From Simplicispira sp. 125 (GTDB taxonomy: Bacteria > Pseudomonadota > Gammaproteobacteria > Burkholderiales > Burkholderiaceae_C): 64,000 bases of DNA. The notes beneath the pieces were generated by a model. It had not been told where the DNA came from, did no database searches, and saw only the letters and a program-made list of their open reading frames with translations. The stretch covers positions 2,728,001 through 2,792,000 of the forward strand of contig NZ_QEKM01000001.1 of NCBI RefSeq assembly GCF_003096555.1, given 5' to 3'. A program made the position numbers and the translations under genes. This document shows, piece by piece, positions 1 through 10,620 of this stretch; the first letter of the stretch is position 1; the number at the start of each line of letters is the position of its first letter.

Positions 1-1625
<1,625 letters not shown>

Positions 1626-2066
1626 TCAGCGTGTCGAAGGCGACGGTGCAGCCGCCGCGGGGTCGGCCACGAAACCAATGCGCTGCAGCCCTGCGGCATG
1701 CGCCGCGCCCATGATTTCAACCACCCGCCCATAAGGCACAGCGGCATCGGCGCGCAGCTGCACCTCGGTATCGGGTTGGCTGGCGGCTGTTTCTGCCAGG
1801 TGCTGCGCCAATGCCTCTTGTGTCAGTGGCTGGTCGTCCAGGAACACCTGCCCGGCCTTGTCGACCACCAGCGTGACGGCCTGGGGTGCGGCACCCGGTA
1901 CGGTGCCGTCGGCACGCGGCAGGTCCAGCCGAATGGAGCTGGCCAGCAACGGAGCGGTCAGAATGAAGATCACCACCAGCACCAGCATCACATCGACCAG
2001 CGGGGTCATGTTGATGTCGCTCATGGGCTGCGGCGCAGCGTTGCGCTCCAGTCGTCCAAAGGCCAT
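1626..2066 (-). CDS. exbD: ExbD/TolR-family biopolymer transport protein
   Basis: Inner-membrane protein of the proton-driven ExbB/ExbD or TolQ/TolR energy-transducing complex. It is 146 aa with one N-terminal membrane segment (about residues 17-37, in MTPLVDVMLVLVVIFIL) holding the conserved Asp that carries protons, then a periplasmic domain. The open frame extends further upstream, but the Met at 2066 is chosen because it gives the family N-terminus MAFGRLERNAAPQPMSDIN and leaves a 25-bp gap after exbB. No tonB gene is visible nearby, so whether it serves TonB or Tol cannot be decided; the dapB/leuS setting is usual for betaproteobacterial exbBD. Confidence 0.92.
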   Translation of the reverse strand: MAFGRLERNAAPQPMSDINMTPLVDVMLVLVVIFILTAPLLASSIRLDLPRADGTVPGAAPQAVTLVVDKAGQVFLDDQPLTQEALAQHLAETAASQPDTEVQLRADAAVPYGRVVEIMGAAHAAGLQRIGFVADPAAAAPSPSTR

Positions 2067-2091
2067 CAGCAGGGCCTCCGGCAGTGCGTGC

Positions 2092-2757
2092 TCATGCGCC
2101 GCCCTGTTGCGCAGGCGCCTGCCAGTCGCGCAAATCCAGCGCAAAGCCTTCCAGGTCGACCTCAATGTGCCCAATCATGCGGCCGAACCAGTTGTAGGCC
2201 AGCACGGCGGGGATGGCCACAGCCAGCCCTGCGGCGGTCATGACCAGGGCTTCACCCACCGGGCCGGCCACCCGGTCGATGCTGATCTGCCCCGCCCCGG
2301 CAATGGCCGTGAGCGCATGGTAGATACCCCATACCGTGCCCAGCAGTCCGACAAAGGGCGCGGTGGAACCTACAGTGGCCAGCAGCACCTGGCCGAACTG
2401 CAGCCGGGCCAATGCGCCATGCAAAGCCCCACGCAGCACGCGCGTCAATTGCTGCGCCTTCGGGCCCAACGCGCCCAGGCTGCGGGCGGGCGCCTCATCG
2501 GTGATGGAATGGATCGCTGCAACCATCGGCAGCACCAGCGCTTCGCGGTCCAAAGAAGCCAGGGTTTGCTGCGCCACCTCCAACGAGGGGGCTTGCCAGA
2601 AAGCAGCCATGCAGCGCGCCACGTCGCCACGGGCGCGGCGCAGGAACAGCAGCTTCCACACAATCACCACCCAACTGGCCACGGACATGGCCAGCAGCAG
2701 CAGCGCCGTGGCCTGTGTCACGGCGTCTCCCTGGCGCCACCAGTGCAAGGAATCCAT
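2092..2757 (-). CDS. exbB: MotA/TolQ/ExbB-family proton channel protein
   Basis: Partner of ExbD in an inner-membrane proton channel that energises outer-membrane processes. It is 221 aa, with a first membrane segment at about residues 15-38, a cytoplasmic stretch, and two further membrane segments around LLATVGSTAPFVGLLGTVWG (about 118-140) and VGEALVMTAAGLAVAIPAV (about 165-190). The TxxxAPxxGLLGTVxG signature is characteristic of the family. It starts 11 bp after dapB and is followed by exbD, so co-transcription is likely. Confidence 0.94.
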   Translation of the reverse strand: MDSLHWWRQGDAVTQATALLLLAMSVASWVVIVWKLLFLRRARGDVARCMAAFWQAPSLEVAQQTLASLDREALVLPMVAAIHSITDEAPARSLGALGPKAQQLTRVLRGALHGALARLQFGQVLLATVGSTAPFVGLLGTVWGIYHALTAIAGAGQISIDRVAGPVGEALVMTAAGLAVAIPAVLAYNWFGRMIGHIEVDLEGFALDLRDWQAPAQQGGA

Positions 2758-2768
2758 GGCGGTCGGTA

Positions 2769-3605
2769 TCAGCGCAGTCCCAGCACGTCGAACATGTCAA
2801 ACATGCCCACGCTGTGCCCGCACAGGAAACGCACGGCGCGCAGGCTGCCCTGTGCATACGTGGCACGGCTGGACGATTTATGGGTGATTTCGATGCGCTC
2901 GCCCGTGCCGGCAAACAGTACGGTGTGGTCGCCCACAATGTCGCCGCCCCGGATGGTGGCAAAGCCAATGCTCGACGGATCGCGCTCGCCCGTGACACCC
3001 TCGCGGGCATAGACGGCGCAGTCCTTCAAGTCACGCCCGAGCGCATCGGCAATGACCTCGCCCATCTTGAGCGCGGTGCCCGAGGGCGCGTCGACCTTGT
3101 GACGGTGGTGCGCCTCGATGATCTCGATGTCATAACCTGTTGCCAGGGCCTTGGCCGCCATTTCCAATAGCTTGAGCGTGACGTTCACACCCACGCTCAT
3201 GTTCGGCGCCATGACAATGGCTGTGCGCTGCGCATAGGCAGCGATCTCGGTTTTTTGCGCCTCGGTGAACCCGGTAGTACCAATGACAGCCTTCACCCCC
3301 AACTCGCTGCACACGGCCAGATGGGCCAGCGTGCCTTCGGGCCGCGTGAAGTCGATCAACACGTCGGCATTGCCCAGCCCCATGCGCAGGTCGGCTGTGA
3401 TCGGCACGCCACTGGCCACTCCCAAAAAGGCGGTGGCATCCGAGCCAATGGCTGGGCTGGAAGGGACATCGAGCGCCCCTGCCAAAACACAATCATCGCT
3501 GTCGCGCAACGCCTCGATCAGCATGCGGCCCATGCGGCCAGACGCCCCTGCCACAGCAACACGGCATACGGCGGTGGGACGGGCGGGTGAAGAAATCCCG
3601 GTCAT
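2769..3605 (-). CDS. dapB: 4-hydroxy-tetrahydrodipicolinate reductase
   Basis: NAD(P)H-dependent reductase of the lysine/diaminopimelate pathway, which supplies meso-DAP for peptidoglycan. It is 278 aa. The Rossmann motif [18 protein letters not shown] is near the N-terminus, and the catalytic stretch [20 protein letters not shown] contains the family HHxxKxDxPSGT motif. The open frame extends further upstream; Met 3605 ([10 protein letters not shown]) is preferred because extra residues upstream are not family-like and would run to the end of bamE. The bamE stop is 47 bp upstream. Confidence 0.96.
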   Translation of the reverse strand: MTGISSPARPTAVCRVAVAGASGRMGRMLIEALRDSDDCVLAGALDVPSSPAIGSDATAFLGVASGVPITADLRMGLGNADVLIDFTRPEGTLAHLAVCSELGVKAVIGTTGFTEAQKTEIAAYAQRTAIVMAPNMSVGVNVTLKLLEMAAKALATGYDIEIIEAHHRHKVDAPSGTALKMGEVIADALGRDLKDCAVYAREGVTGERDPSSIGFATIRGGDIVGDHTVLFAGTGERIEITHKSSSRATYAQGSLRAVRFLCGHSVGMFDMFDVLGLR

Positions 3606-3652
3606 GGTGTTCCTTATTTGCAGAGTGCAGCGCTGCGATGGGCGCCGGGCAC

Positions 3653-4201
3653 TCAACGTGCGGTGGATTCAAGCGGCGGGTAGCGGCGGGCGGGTGCGGG
3701 CTCAGCGGGGGCAGGCGCCGCCTTGTCAGCCGCAGGCGCGGGGAATTTGGCCAACTGCGCCTCGGTCGCCTCCAGCACGGGCACGGCATGCTTGCCCTTG
3801 CGAGCGTCCAGACCCGCAACAAACTCACTCTCCGTCGGCATTTCGTCGCCCTCATGGCGCTCCAGCGCATCACCCTTGAAGAACACCGTGAGCTTGCGCG
3901 TTTGCGCATCCACGCCAGGGCGCTTGAGCGTAAAAACGTACTCCCAGCGGTCGGCATGGAAAAGGCTGGTCACCAGGGGGGTGCCCAGAATGTCGCGCAC
4001 CTGCTGGCGGCCCATGCCGGGCTGCAAGGCCTGAACCTGCTCGCGCGAGACAAAATTGCCCTGCACGACATCCACACGGTAGGGCGTGACCACGCTGACC
4101 AGCCGACTGCTGGCACCGTCAAAGCTGCCGCAGGCAGCCAGACTGGCGCCGATCAACAGGAAAAACCCCAGACGGGCACTGCGATGGGCTAGGGCAGACA
4201 T
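3653..4201 (-). CDS. bamE: Outer membrane assembly lipoprotein BamE (OmlA/SmpA)
   Basis: Lipoprotein subunit of the beta-barrel assembly machinery. It is 182 aa with an N-terminal signal and lipobox (LIGASLAAC, Cys near residue 24), then the SmpA/OmlA fold with the conserved [19 protein letters not shown] and [19 protein letters not shown] stretches. The C-terminal 60 residues (Ala/Pro/Glu-rich, ending [13 protein letters not shown]) exceed the usual BamE length and are probably disordered. The Met at 4201 is chosen because it gives the signal peptide; the longer open frame upstream is not protein-like. It is divergent from fur across 106 bp. Confidence 0.93.
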   Translation of the reverse strand: MSALAHRSARLGFFLLIGASLAACGSFDGASSRLVSVVTPYRVDVVQGNFVSREQVQALQPGMGRQQVRDILGTPLVTSLFHADRWEYVFTLKRPGVDAQTRKLTVFFKGDALERHEGDEMPTESEFVAGLDARKGKHAVPVLEATEAQLAKFPAPAADKAAPAPAEPAPARRYPPLESTAR

Positions 4202-4307
4202 GGCAAAAAGCTTGAGGATATGATCGGCCCATTGTAGCGGCAGGCCTCCGGGCCCTGGCGCCCCCATGAGCCCATCGCCCTGGTATGCGGCGCACCACGG
4301 ATCTGCC

Positions 4308-4736
4308 ATGACGAACATCGACGAACTCAAAAGCACAGGACTCAAGGCCACCCTGCCCCGGTTGAAGATTCTCGAAATCTTCCAGAAGGGTGCGCAGCGC
4401 CACATGACGGCTGAAGATGTATTCCGCGTGCTGCTGGAGGAGCGTTCCGACATCGGTCTGGCCACTGTCTACCGGGTGCTCACACAGTTCGAGCAAGCGG
4501 GCATCTTGATCCGCAGCAATTTCGAAAGCGGCAAGGCCGTGTATGAATTGGATGAAGGCAAGCACCACGACCACTTCATCTGCACCGCATGCGGCAAGGT
4601 TGAAGAGTTCTACGATCCGGAAATCGAGAAGCGCCAGCAGATGGTCGCCAAAGCCAAGGGCTGGGTGGTCAAAGACCACTCCATGGCCTTGTACGGACAT
4701 TGCGCCGAGTGCGCCAAGACCCGCAGCAACCGCTAA
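4308..4736 (+). CDS. fur: Ferric uptake regulator Fur
   Basis: Iron-sensing transcriptional repressor. It is 142 aa. The winged-helix DNA-binding half includes the recognition helix region [15 protein letters not shown], and the metal-binding half contains HHDHFIC and two CxxC pairs (CTAC and CAEC). The start at 4308 ([19 protein letters not shown]) matches the family; an in-frame upstream Met adds 14 residues that are not Fur-like. fur-bamE divergence is a conserved betaproteobacterial arrangement. It converges on hprK, leaving 22 bp between the stop codons. Confidence 0.97.
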   Translation: MTNIDELKSTGLKATLPRLKILEIFQKGAQRHMTAEDVFRVLLEERSDIGLATVYRVLTQFEQAGILIRSNFESGKAVYELDEGKHHDHFICTACGKVEEFYDPEIEKRQQMVAKAKGWVVKDHSMALYGHCAECAKTRSNR

Positions 4737-4758
4737 ACCGACGGCCGCAAGGGCAAGG

Positions 4759-5706
4759 TCAGCCCTGCTCCATGGCGCGGCGGTGCCGGTCGACGAATTC
4801 CTGGTAGGTATCGATACCGCGCAGCTGGAGAATGGTGTTGCGCACTGCAGCCTCCACCAGCACGGCGATGTTGCGCCCTGCCACCACCTGAATCACCACC
4901 TTGAGAATTGGTACCCCCAGTACATCCTGGGTCAGGGGCTCATAGGGCAGGCGTTCGTATTCCCGCTCCAACGTTTCCTTGCGCACCAGGTGCACGATGA
5001 GTTTGAGGCGCATCTTGCGACGCACCGCTGTCTCGCCAAAGATGGCGCGAATGTCCAACAGGCCAATGCCGCGCACTTCCAGCAGGTTTTGCAGCAGGTC
5101 GGGGCACTTGCCCTCAATGGTGGTCTGGTTGATGCGAAACAGGTCCACCGCATCGTCTGCCACCAGGCCCTGGCCACGCGAGATCAGTTCCAACCCGAGC
5201 TCACTCTTGCCCAGGCCGGATTCACCGGTGATCATCACCCCCAGGCCCAGGATGTCCATGAAAACGCCGTGCATGGTGGTGCGGTCGGCGAAATGCTTGG
5301 ACAAGAAGGCACGCAGCACATCGATCACGAAAGCCGACGATTCGGTCGTGGCAAACATCGGAATCTGTGCCCGCTCGCACATGGAGATGAGCGCATCGGG
5401 GGCGGTCTGGCCGTCGGCCAGCACCAGCACCGGGGGTTCAAGCGTCACGATGCGCGCAATACGGCGCTGGCAATCTTCGGGCGTGGCGTTGGAGAGGTAA
5501 GTGATCTCCCGCTCCCCCAGAATTTGGGCGCGGTAAGGATGGATGTAGTTGAGGTAGCCCACCAAGTCGGCGCCTGAGCGGGCCGAGCGCACCGCCACTT
5601 CGTCGAAGCGCCGCTCTGAGGCGCCCAAACCAGCGATCCATTCCCATTTCAGGTGGCCACGAAATTCCTCGAAGAGGACATCGGCACTGACAACATTGGG
5701 TTTCAC
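4759..5706 (-). CDS. hprK: HPr kinase/phosphorylase
   Basis: Bifunctional enzyme that phosphorylates and dephosphorylates a regulatory Ser on HPr (NPr), linking carbon or nitrogen state to regulation. It is 315 aa. The Walker A motif GESGLGKS is at residues 161-168, the catalytic His region MHGVFMDI is near 145-152, and the signature [10 protein letters not shown] is near 210. It lies 25 bp after ptsN and is likely co-transcribed with it. No PTS sugar permease is visible, in keeping with the regulatory PTS typical of proteobacteria. Confidence 0.95.
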   Translation of the reverse strand: MKPNVVSADVLFEEFRGHLKWEWIAGLGASERRFDEVAVRSARSGADLVGYLNYIHPYRAQILGEREITYLSNATPEDCQRRIARIVTLEPPVLVLADGQTAPDALISMCERAQIPMFATTESSAFVIDVLRAFLSKHFADRTTMHGVFMDILGLGVMITGESGLGKSELGLELISRGQGLVADDAVDLFRINQTTIEGKCPDLLQNLLEVRGIGLLDIRAIFGETAVRRKMRLKLIVHLVRKETLEREYERLPYEPLTQDVLGVPILKVVIQVVAGRNIAVLVEAAVRNTILQLRGIDTYQEFVDRHRRAMEQG

Positions 5707-5731
5707 GGCAGCGCAGCAGCGTCCAGCGTTT

Positions 5732-6199
5732 TCAGGCCGTCTGGGCGGATTGCCAGCCGGCGATCATGCCGTGCAATTCGGTGGCATCGGTGCAGGCCTT
5801 GATCTTCTCGCGCAGCACACCGTCGCTGAGAAGCTCTGCGATTTCCGAGAGAATCTCGAGGTGTTTCTGCGTAGCCGCCTCAGGCACCAGTAGGAAGATG
5901 AGCAGGCCCACGGGCTGCTCATCGGGCGCATCAAAACCGATGGGCTGCGCGAGCTGGAAAACCGCCGCCATCGGTGCCTTGAGCCCCTTGATGCGACCAT
6001 GCGGAATGGCTACGCCATGGCCCAGGCCGGTGGAGCCCAGCCGTTCACGGGCAAACAGGCTGTCGGTGATCAACGCACGCGAGAGGCCATGCAGGCTTTC
6101 AAACAGCAGACCGGCTTCTTCAAAAGCGCGTTTTTTGCTGGTGGCGTCAACGCTCACGAGCACTTGGGCTGCGGGCAAAATGGAGGAAAGACGGTTCAT
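5732..6199 (-). CDS. ptsN: Nitrogen-regulatory PTS EIIA component (EIIA-Ntr)
   Basis: Cytoplasmic phosphocarrier of the PTS-Ntr regulatory chain. It is 155 aa, matching the family, with the phosphorylated His at residue 67 in the signature [15 protein letters not shown]. It is followed after 25 bp by hprK. Upstream it is separated from hpf by about 130 bp that contain a terminator, so ptsN-hprK probably has its own promoter or depends on read-through. Confidence 0.95.
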   Translation of the reverse strand: MNRLSSILPAAQVLVSVDATSKKRAFEEAGLLFESLHGLSRALITDSLFARERLGSTGLGHGVAIPHGRIKGLKAPMAAVFQLAQPIGFDAPDEQPVGLLIFLLVPEAATQKHLEILSEIAELLSDGVLREKIKACTDATELHGMIAGWQSAQTA

Positions 6200-6262
6200 G
6201 GCAATTTAGGGGGCCGATTATGCACCGCTTGGCTCCTGCCCTTAAAAATGGTGTACGGCGCA

Positions 6263-6287
6263 CAAAAAACCGCCTTTGCAGGCGGTT
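6263..6287 (-). terminator. Rho-independent terminator after hpf
   Basis: Read on the minus strand, a 7-bp GC-rich stem (arms 6281-6287 and 6268-6274 with a 6-nt loop) is followed by a run of six T (complement of 6264-6269). It lies 43 bp past the hpf stop and upstream of ptsN, so it should end or attenuate hpf transcripts. Confidence 0.8.
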
Positions 6288-6329
6288 GACCGGAGCCGGA
6301 CGCGAGGGCCCGGCGAGACGGCAGATCCG

Positions 6330-6662
6330 TCATGCAACCATACGACGACGCGCATCGGAGTGGTGATCCTGGAGCCGATCCTTGTGACGCACCACCTGCC
6401 GGTCCATCTTGTCGACCAGCTCATCCACGGCGGCATACAGGTCGGCATGGGCGGTTTCGGCAAACAGGTCGCTTCCCTTGACGCGAATGTTGCACTCAGC
6501 ACGCTGGCGTTTTTCCTTCTCCTTCTGCTTTTCCACAGACAGCAGCACCTTCACATCAACCACCTGGTCGAAATGCCGGGTGATCCGGTCCAGCTTGGAG
6601 GTGACGTAACTGCGCAAGGCGGGGGTTACTTCGAGGTGGTGACCGCTGATCGTCAGATTCAT
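6330..6662 (-). CDS. hpf: Ribosome hibernation promoting factor (short HPF)
   Basis: Small protein that binds the 30S decoding region in stationary phase and promotes inactive 100S ribosomes. It is 110 aa, the short form without the long C-terminal dimerisation domain. It begins [20 protein letters not shown] and contains the conserved segment with [10 protein letters not shown] and a middle [22 protein letters not shown]. The Met at 6662 is chosen over the longer frame because it gives the canonical N-terminus and is preceded by AGGAGACTTG-like sequence. In many proteobacteria rpoN lies immediately upstream; here it is absent and purC is divergent. Confidence 0.95.
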   Translation of the reverse strand: MNLTISGHHLEVTPALRSYVTSKLDRITRHFDQVVDVKVLLSVEKQKEKEKRQRAECNIRVKGSDLFAETAHADLYAAVDELVDKMDRQVVRHKDRLQDHHSDARRRMVA

Positions 6663-7001
6663 ATACAAGTCTCCTGTGTCACTCGGTGAAAGAACGCCGT
6701 CCTGTAGGGCGGCTCGGCCCGTGGCACGCGCCACAACCGTGCTTTCACTATGCCCTTGGCCGGGGGCAAAAGCAATGCGATACCGACCTGCTTTGGCGGG
6801 TTATGGTTCGCCAGGTGCCAAGGCCCTAAAAAGCGCGCACAATGGCTCGGTTGACCGCTACGCGGATCGCCAGCAAAGGCCAGCGCCATCCGATGAAGGC
6901 GCCCTCATCGCCTAAAATCGGGTTCTGCCGCAACCTGCGGCCCGTCAAAAACCACCCCTCCCCGAACATCCCATTTCGCTGCGCCCGCGCGCGCCCACAC
7001 C
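6663..7001. other. 339-bp intergenic region between divergent hpf and purC
   Basis: No credible ORF or RNA gene was seen. It must carry promoters in both directions. A TAAAAT hexamer near 6914 is a possible -10 element for purC, but I could not pair it with a convincing -35. I found no clear sigma-54 promoter in front of hpf. This gap is also one proposed end of an inversion (see findings). Confidence 0.5.
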
Positions 7002-7925
7002 ATGACCCAGCCCAGCTCTCCCGCCCTGCATACCTCCGCCCTGGCTTCGCTGCCCCTGCTGGCACGCGGCAAGGTGCGCGACAACTACGCTGTGGGCGAT
7101 GACCGCATCCTGATGGTGGCCAGCGACCGCCTTTCGGCGTTTGACGTGATCATGGGCGAGCCCATTCCGGGCAAGGGGGAACTGCTGACACAGATGGCGC
7201 TGTTCTGGTTCGACAAACTCGGCCACATCTGCCCCAACCACCTCACGGGCGAAGATCCCGAAAGCGTGGTGAGCCCCGAAGAAGCGGCGCAGGTGCGCGG
7301 CCGCTCCATGCTCGTGCAGCGCCTGCAACCCATTCCGGTCGAAGCGGTGGTACGCGGTTACCTGGCCGGCAGCGGCTGGAAGGAGTACCAGGAGAGCCAG
7401 TCGGTCTGCGGCGTGCCGCTGCCCCCGGGTCTGACCAACGCGGCCCAACTGCCCGAGCCCATCTACACCCCGGCGGCCAAGGCTGCGGCGGGCGAGCATG
7501 ACGAGAACATCACCTTCGAGCGCACGGTGGAGATGATCGGCCCTGAGCTGGCAACAAAGATCCGCGACCTGAGCATCGCCATCTACAAGGAGGCCGCCGC
7601 GATCGCCCTGGCCAAGGGAATGATCATTGCCGACACGAAATTCGAATTTGGCCTGGCGCCCGATGGCACGCTGGTGCTGATGGACGAAGTACTCACCCCC
7701 GACAGCTCGCGCTACTGGCCCGTGGAAGGCTACGCCGCCGCACTGGCTGCCGGCGAGAACCCGCCCAGCTACGACAAACAGTTCGTGCGCGACTGGCTGG
7801 AGCAGGCCAAGATGGGCAGCAACAAGCCCTGGGACAAAACGGCCCCGGCCCCACGCCTGCCGCAGGACGTGATCGAGAAGACGGCCGCCAAGTACCGCGA
7901 AGCGCTGGAGCGGCTGACGGGCTGA
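7002..7925 (+). CDS. purC: Phosphoribosylaminoimidazole-succinocarboxamide synthase
   Basis: ATP-dependent SAICAR synthase of de novo purine synthesis, joining CAIR and aspartate. It is 307 aa, the longer bacterial form. Characteristic segments are [20 protein letters not shown] with [13 protein letters not shown] near the N-terminus, [17 protein letters not shown] in the middle, and [15 protein letters not shown] followed by [13 protein letters not shown]. purE and purK lie 2.2 kb downstream on the same strand, separated by three unrelated genes. Confidence 0.97.
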   Translation: MTQPSSPALHTSALASLPLLARGKVRDNYAVGDDRILMVASDRLSAFDVIMGEPIPGKGELLTQMALFWFDKLGHICPNHLTGEDPESVVSPEEAAQVRGRSMLVQRLQPIPVEAVVRGYLAGSGWKEYQESQSVCGVPLPPGLTNAAQLPEPIYTPAAKAAAGEHDENITFERTVEMIGPELATKIRDLSIAIYKEAAAIALAKGMIIADTKFEFGLAPDGTLVLMDEVLTPDSSRYWPVEGYAAALAAGENPPSYDKQFVRDWLEQAKMGSNKPWDKTAPAPRLPQDVIEKTAAKYREALERLTG

Positions 7926-8044
7926 TCTGCCATCGCAGTGCAGCAGCACTGCGTTCAATCCTGGTTGTAGTAACCGGCTAACACCACGCCCGGCGCATAT
8001 GCCGGAAAAATGGGTGCTGCCTTTTCACAACCCAGGAGACACGC

Positions 8045-8626
8045 ATGGCCAGGAAAAAAATTTTGATGATCTGTGGCGACTACTGCGAAGACTACGAGAC
8101 CATGGTGCCCTTCCAGGCGCTACTGGCCGTAGGCCACCAGGTGCACGCCGTGTGCCCCGACAAGAAGGCGGGCGAGCAGATCAAGACCGCGATCCACGAC
8201 TTTGAGGGCGCCCAGACCTACAGCGAGAAGCCGGGGCACAACTTCACCCTCAACGCGAGCTTTGCCGACGTCAAACCCCAGGACTACGACGCACTGGTGC
8301 TGCCCGGCGGGCGCGGGCCCGAATACCTGCGCACCTATCCGGCGGTCGTCGCGGCGGTGCAGCACTTCTTCGAGGCCAACAAGCCCGTGGCTGCCATCTG
8401 CCACGCCGCGCAATTGCTGGCGGGCGCGGGCGTTCTCAAGGGGCGCAGCTGCTCGGCCTATCCGGCCTGCCGCGCCGAGGTGGAGCTGGCCGGTGGCCGG
8501 TATGCCGACATTGCCGTGGACAAGGCCCACACCGACGGCAACCTGGTCAGCGCCCCGGCCTGGCCCGCACACCCGGACTGGATTGCGCAGTTTCTGGCCG
8601 TGCTGGGTACGCGCATCACACACTGA
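8045..8626 (+). CDS. DJ-1/PfpI family protein (glutamine amidotransferase-like)
   Basis: 193-aa cytoplasmic protein of the DJ-1/PfpI superfamily, whose members include stress chaperones, glyoxalases/deglycases and peptidases. The nucleophile elbow AAICHAAQLLAGAGVL carries the conserved Cys, and ALVLPGGRGPEYLR with the preceding strand is typical. A strong ribosome-binding site (AGGAGAC) lies 6 nt before the ATG. The exact reaction cannot be assigned from sequence alone. It lies 119 bp after purC and may be co-transcribed with it. Confidence 0.9.
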   Translation: MARKKILMICGDYCEDYETMVPFQALLAVGHQVHAVCPDKKAGEQIKTAIHDFEGAQTYSEKPGHNFTLNASFADVKPQDYDALVLPGGRGPEYLRTYPAVVAAVQHFFEANKPVAAICHAAQLLAGAGVLKGRSCSAYPACRAEVELAGGRYADIAVDKAHTDGNLVSAPAWPAHPDWIAQFLAVLGTRITH

Positions 8627-8725
8627 GAGGCCGAGCCCTCCAGCCCTCCCGGGCTTGCCCGCTTGCACGCCCCTGGGCAAGCGCGCAAGATGGCGCTTGC
8701 CTTCTGCCCCCTGGAGATACCCGCC

Positions 8726-9103
8726 ATGTGCCAGGTCTTTATCAGCGCCGACCCCACTCTCTACACCTGCCGCGCCCGCTCGGTGCGGCTGCATGGTGTG
8801 GCCACCAGCATCCGGCTGGAGAACCTGTTCTGGCAGGTGCTGGAAGAAATTGCCGCGCGCGACGGCATGAGCGTGCCGCAGCTGTGCGCCCGGCTGCACG
8901 ATGAGTTGCTGGCCGAACGGGGCAGCGTGGACAACTTTGCGTCCTTTTTGCGGGTGTGCTGCGGGCGCTATATGGCGTTGCAATTGTCGGGCGGCATTCC
9001 ACAGGACATGTCCATCCCGATCCGCAGCCTCAACGCCACGCGCGTGCTGGCGACCGAGGGCCAGCACGCACAGCCCGGCCAGCGCCCCCAGCGGGTCGCC
9101 TGA
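8726..9103 (+). CDS. Ribbon-helix-helix domain protein
   Basis: 125-aa protein. The segment RARSVRLHGVATSIRLENLFW followed by VLEEIAARDGMSVPQLCARL resembles the RHH_4-type ribbon-helix-helix domain, so DNA binding is plausible. The start at 8726 (MCQVFISADP) is preferred because GGAG is well placed upstream; a longer in-frame start exists at 8663. It converges on the thioredoxin-like gene. No target can be inferred. Confidence 0.75.
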   Translation: MCQVFISADPTLYTCRARSVRLHGVATSIRLENLFWQVLEEIAARDGMSVPQLCARLHDELLAERGSVDNFASFLRVCCGRYMALQLSGGIPQDMSIPIRSLNATRVLATEGQHAQPGQRPQRVA

Positions 9104-9118
9104 CCGGGACGGCGCGAC

Positions 9119-10027
9119 TCAGCTCAGCACCACGCTGGACAAGCGGCGGCGGTAGGTGGCCACCACGGGGTCTTCGGGCGGGATCTGGCCGTCGGCCACC
9201 TTGACCTTGGGCGGCTCGATGATTTCGAGGATGGCGACATAGGCCTTGCGTGCCGCCTCGTCGCTCCAGGCCTTGTCGCGCATCAAGATTTCCAACAACT
9301 CGTCCATGGCGTCCTGCCAGCGCTGCTGCACCATGAGCCAGCGCGCACGGCCAAAGCGGGCCTCGAAGTCGCGCTTGTTGGCGGTGATTTTTGCATCAAA
9401 CTGGGCTCCAGCGTCCGCCCCAAAATCGTTAACAGCTACAAAATCAAGAGCATCCATCCAGACCTTGAGGGCGCCCAGCTTGCGCGATCCGGGCGCCTTG
9501 GCGATCACCGGGGCGAAGGCCACCTTGGCGTCGTCGTCCCGTCCGAGCTGCAGCAGCAGCTTGACGTAGTCAAAGCGCGCATCGTCGTTGGCCGGGTCGG
9601 TGGCGACGGCGTGCTGGAGCTTTTCCAGCGCGGTATCGGTGTCGCCTTCGGCCAGCGCATCGAGCGCCTGCTCTTCCTCTTCTTCGGCCAGGGCTTCTTC
9701 GGCGCTGGGCACATGCTTGTCGAGGAATTCGCGCACCTTGCCCTCGGGCAGCGCGCCCGTGAAGCCATCGACGGGCTGGCCGTTCATCAGCAGCGCGCAG
9801 GTGGGAATGCTGCGGATGCCGAACATGGCGGCGAGCTGCTGCTCCTGGTCAGAGTCGACCTTGGCGAGCTTGAAACGGCCTGCATATTCGGTTTCGAGCT
9901 TTTCCAGCACGGGCCCGAGGGACTTGCAGGGACCGCACCAGGGCGCCCAAAAGTCCACCAGCACGGGTACAGTCATGGAGGCGGCAACGACCTCGGCTTC
10001 AAAGTTTTCTACGGTGATGTCGATCAT
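9119..10027 (-). CDS. cnoX: Thioredoxin/TPR fusion co-chaperone, CnoX (YbbN) type
   Basis: 302 aa. The N-terminal thioredoxin domain (about residues 1-108) has an intact WCGPC active site at residues 30-34, unlike the E. coli CnoX site, so it may be redox active. The C-terminal half is a TPR-like helical region (about 115-300). The family protects unfolded proteins under oxidising stress and hands them to chaperones. Codons for about residues 193-208 lie inside a dispersed repeat copy (9403-9451) and give the peptide DALDFVAVNDFGADAGA. It is divergent from purE across 98 bp. Confidence 0.88.
   Translation of the reverse strand: MIDITVENFEAEVVAASMTVPVLVDFWAPWCGPCKSLGPVLEKLETEYAGRFKLAKVDSDQEQQLAAMFGIRSIPTCALLMNGQPVDGFTGALPEGKVREFLDKHVPSAEEALAEEEEEQALDALAEGDTDTALEKLQHAVATDPANDDARFDYVKLLLQLGRDDDAKVAFAPVIAKAPGSRKLGALKVWMDALDFVAVNDFGADAGAQFDAKITANKRDFEARFGRARWLMVQQRWQDAMDELLEILMRDKAWSDEAARKAYVAILEIIEPPKVKVADGQIPPEDPVVATYRRRLSSVVLS
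9403..9451 (+). repeat. Dispersed palindromic repeat, copy G (inside cnoX)
   Basis: Matches the left core GGCTCCAGCG and the right part AACAGCTACAAAATCAAGAGC of the repeat family described in findings. It is the most diverged copy, and the arms around the loop no longer pair well. It is read through in frame by cnoX on the opposite strand. Confidence 0.65.
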
Positions 10028-10125
10028 GTGGCAATGGCCCCTTTCAAGCAGCGGGCTGCAAAAAGTAAAATCACGGGTTCACACTCGCGGCAGGCGGCCC
10101 AGTATGGCGCTTTGCCCCTCACACT

Positions 10126-10620
10126 ATGACACCCATCCAGATCGGTGTGGTCATGGGTTCCAGCAGCGACTGGGACACCATGCAGCACGCAGTGGAGATT
10201 CTCCAGCAATTCGGCATCGCGCACGAGGCCCGCGTGGTCTCGGCCCACCGCATGCCCGACGACATGTTCGCCTACGCCGAGGCCGCGTGCGGCCGGGGCC
10301 TCAAGGCCATCATTGCCGGTGCGGGCGGCGCCGCCCACCTGCCGGGCATGATCGCCGCCAAAACCACCGTGCCCGTGCTGGGCGTGCCCGTGGCCAGCCG
10401 CCATCTGCAAGGGGTGGACTCGCTGCACAGCATTGTGCAGATGCCCAAGGGCATTCCGGTGGCCACCTTCGCCATCGGCACCGCCGGGGCGGCCAACGCG
10501 GCCCTGTTTGCCGTGGCATTGCTGGCCAATGAAGACTCCGCACTGCGCCAGCGCCTGGAGGCCTTTCGCACTGCGCAAACCGAAGCGGCACGCGCCATGG
10601 CCTTGCCGCCCGCCGCATGA
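10126..10620 (+). CDS. purE: N5-carboxyaminoimidazole ribonucleotide mutase
   Basis: Class I PurE, which converts N5-CAIR to CAIR in purine synthesis. It is 164 aa with the N-terminal motif [24 protein letters not shown] in the active site, and [14 protein letters not shown]. Its stop overlaps the purK start by 4 nt (ATGA), giving translational coupling. This form works with PurK rather than using CO2 directly. Confidence 0.97.
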   Translation: MTPIQIGVVMGSSSDWDTMQHAVEILQQFGIAHEARVVSAHRMPDDMFAYAEAACGRGLKAIIAGAGGAAHLPGMIAAKTTVPVLGVPVASRHLQGVDSLHSIVQMPKGIPVATFAIGTAGAANAALFAVALLANEDSALRQRLEAFRTAQTEAARAMALPPAA

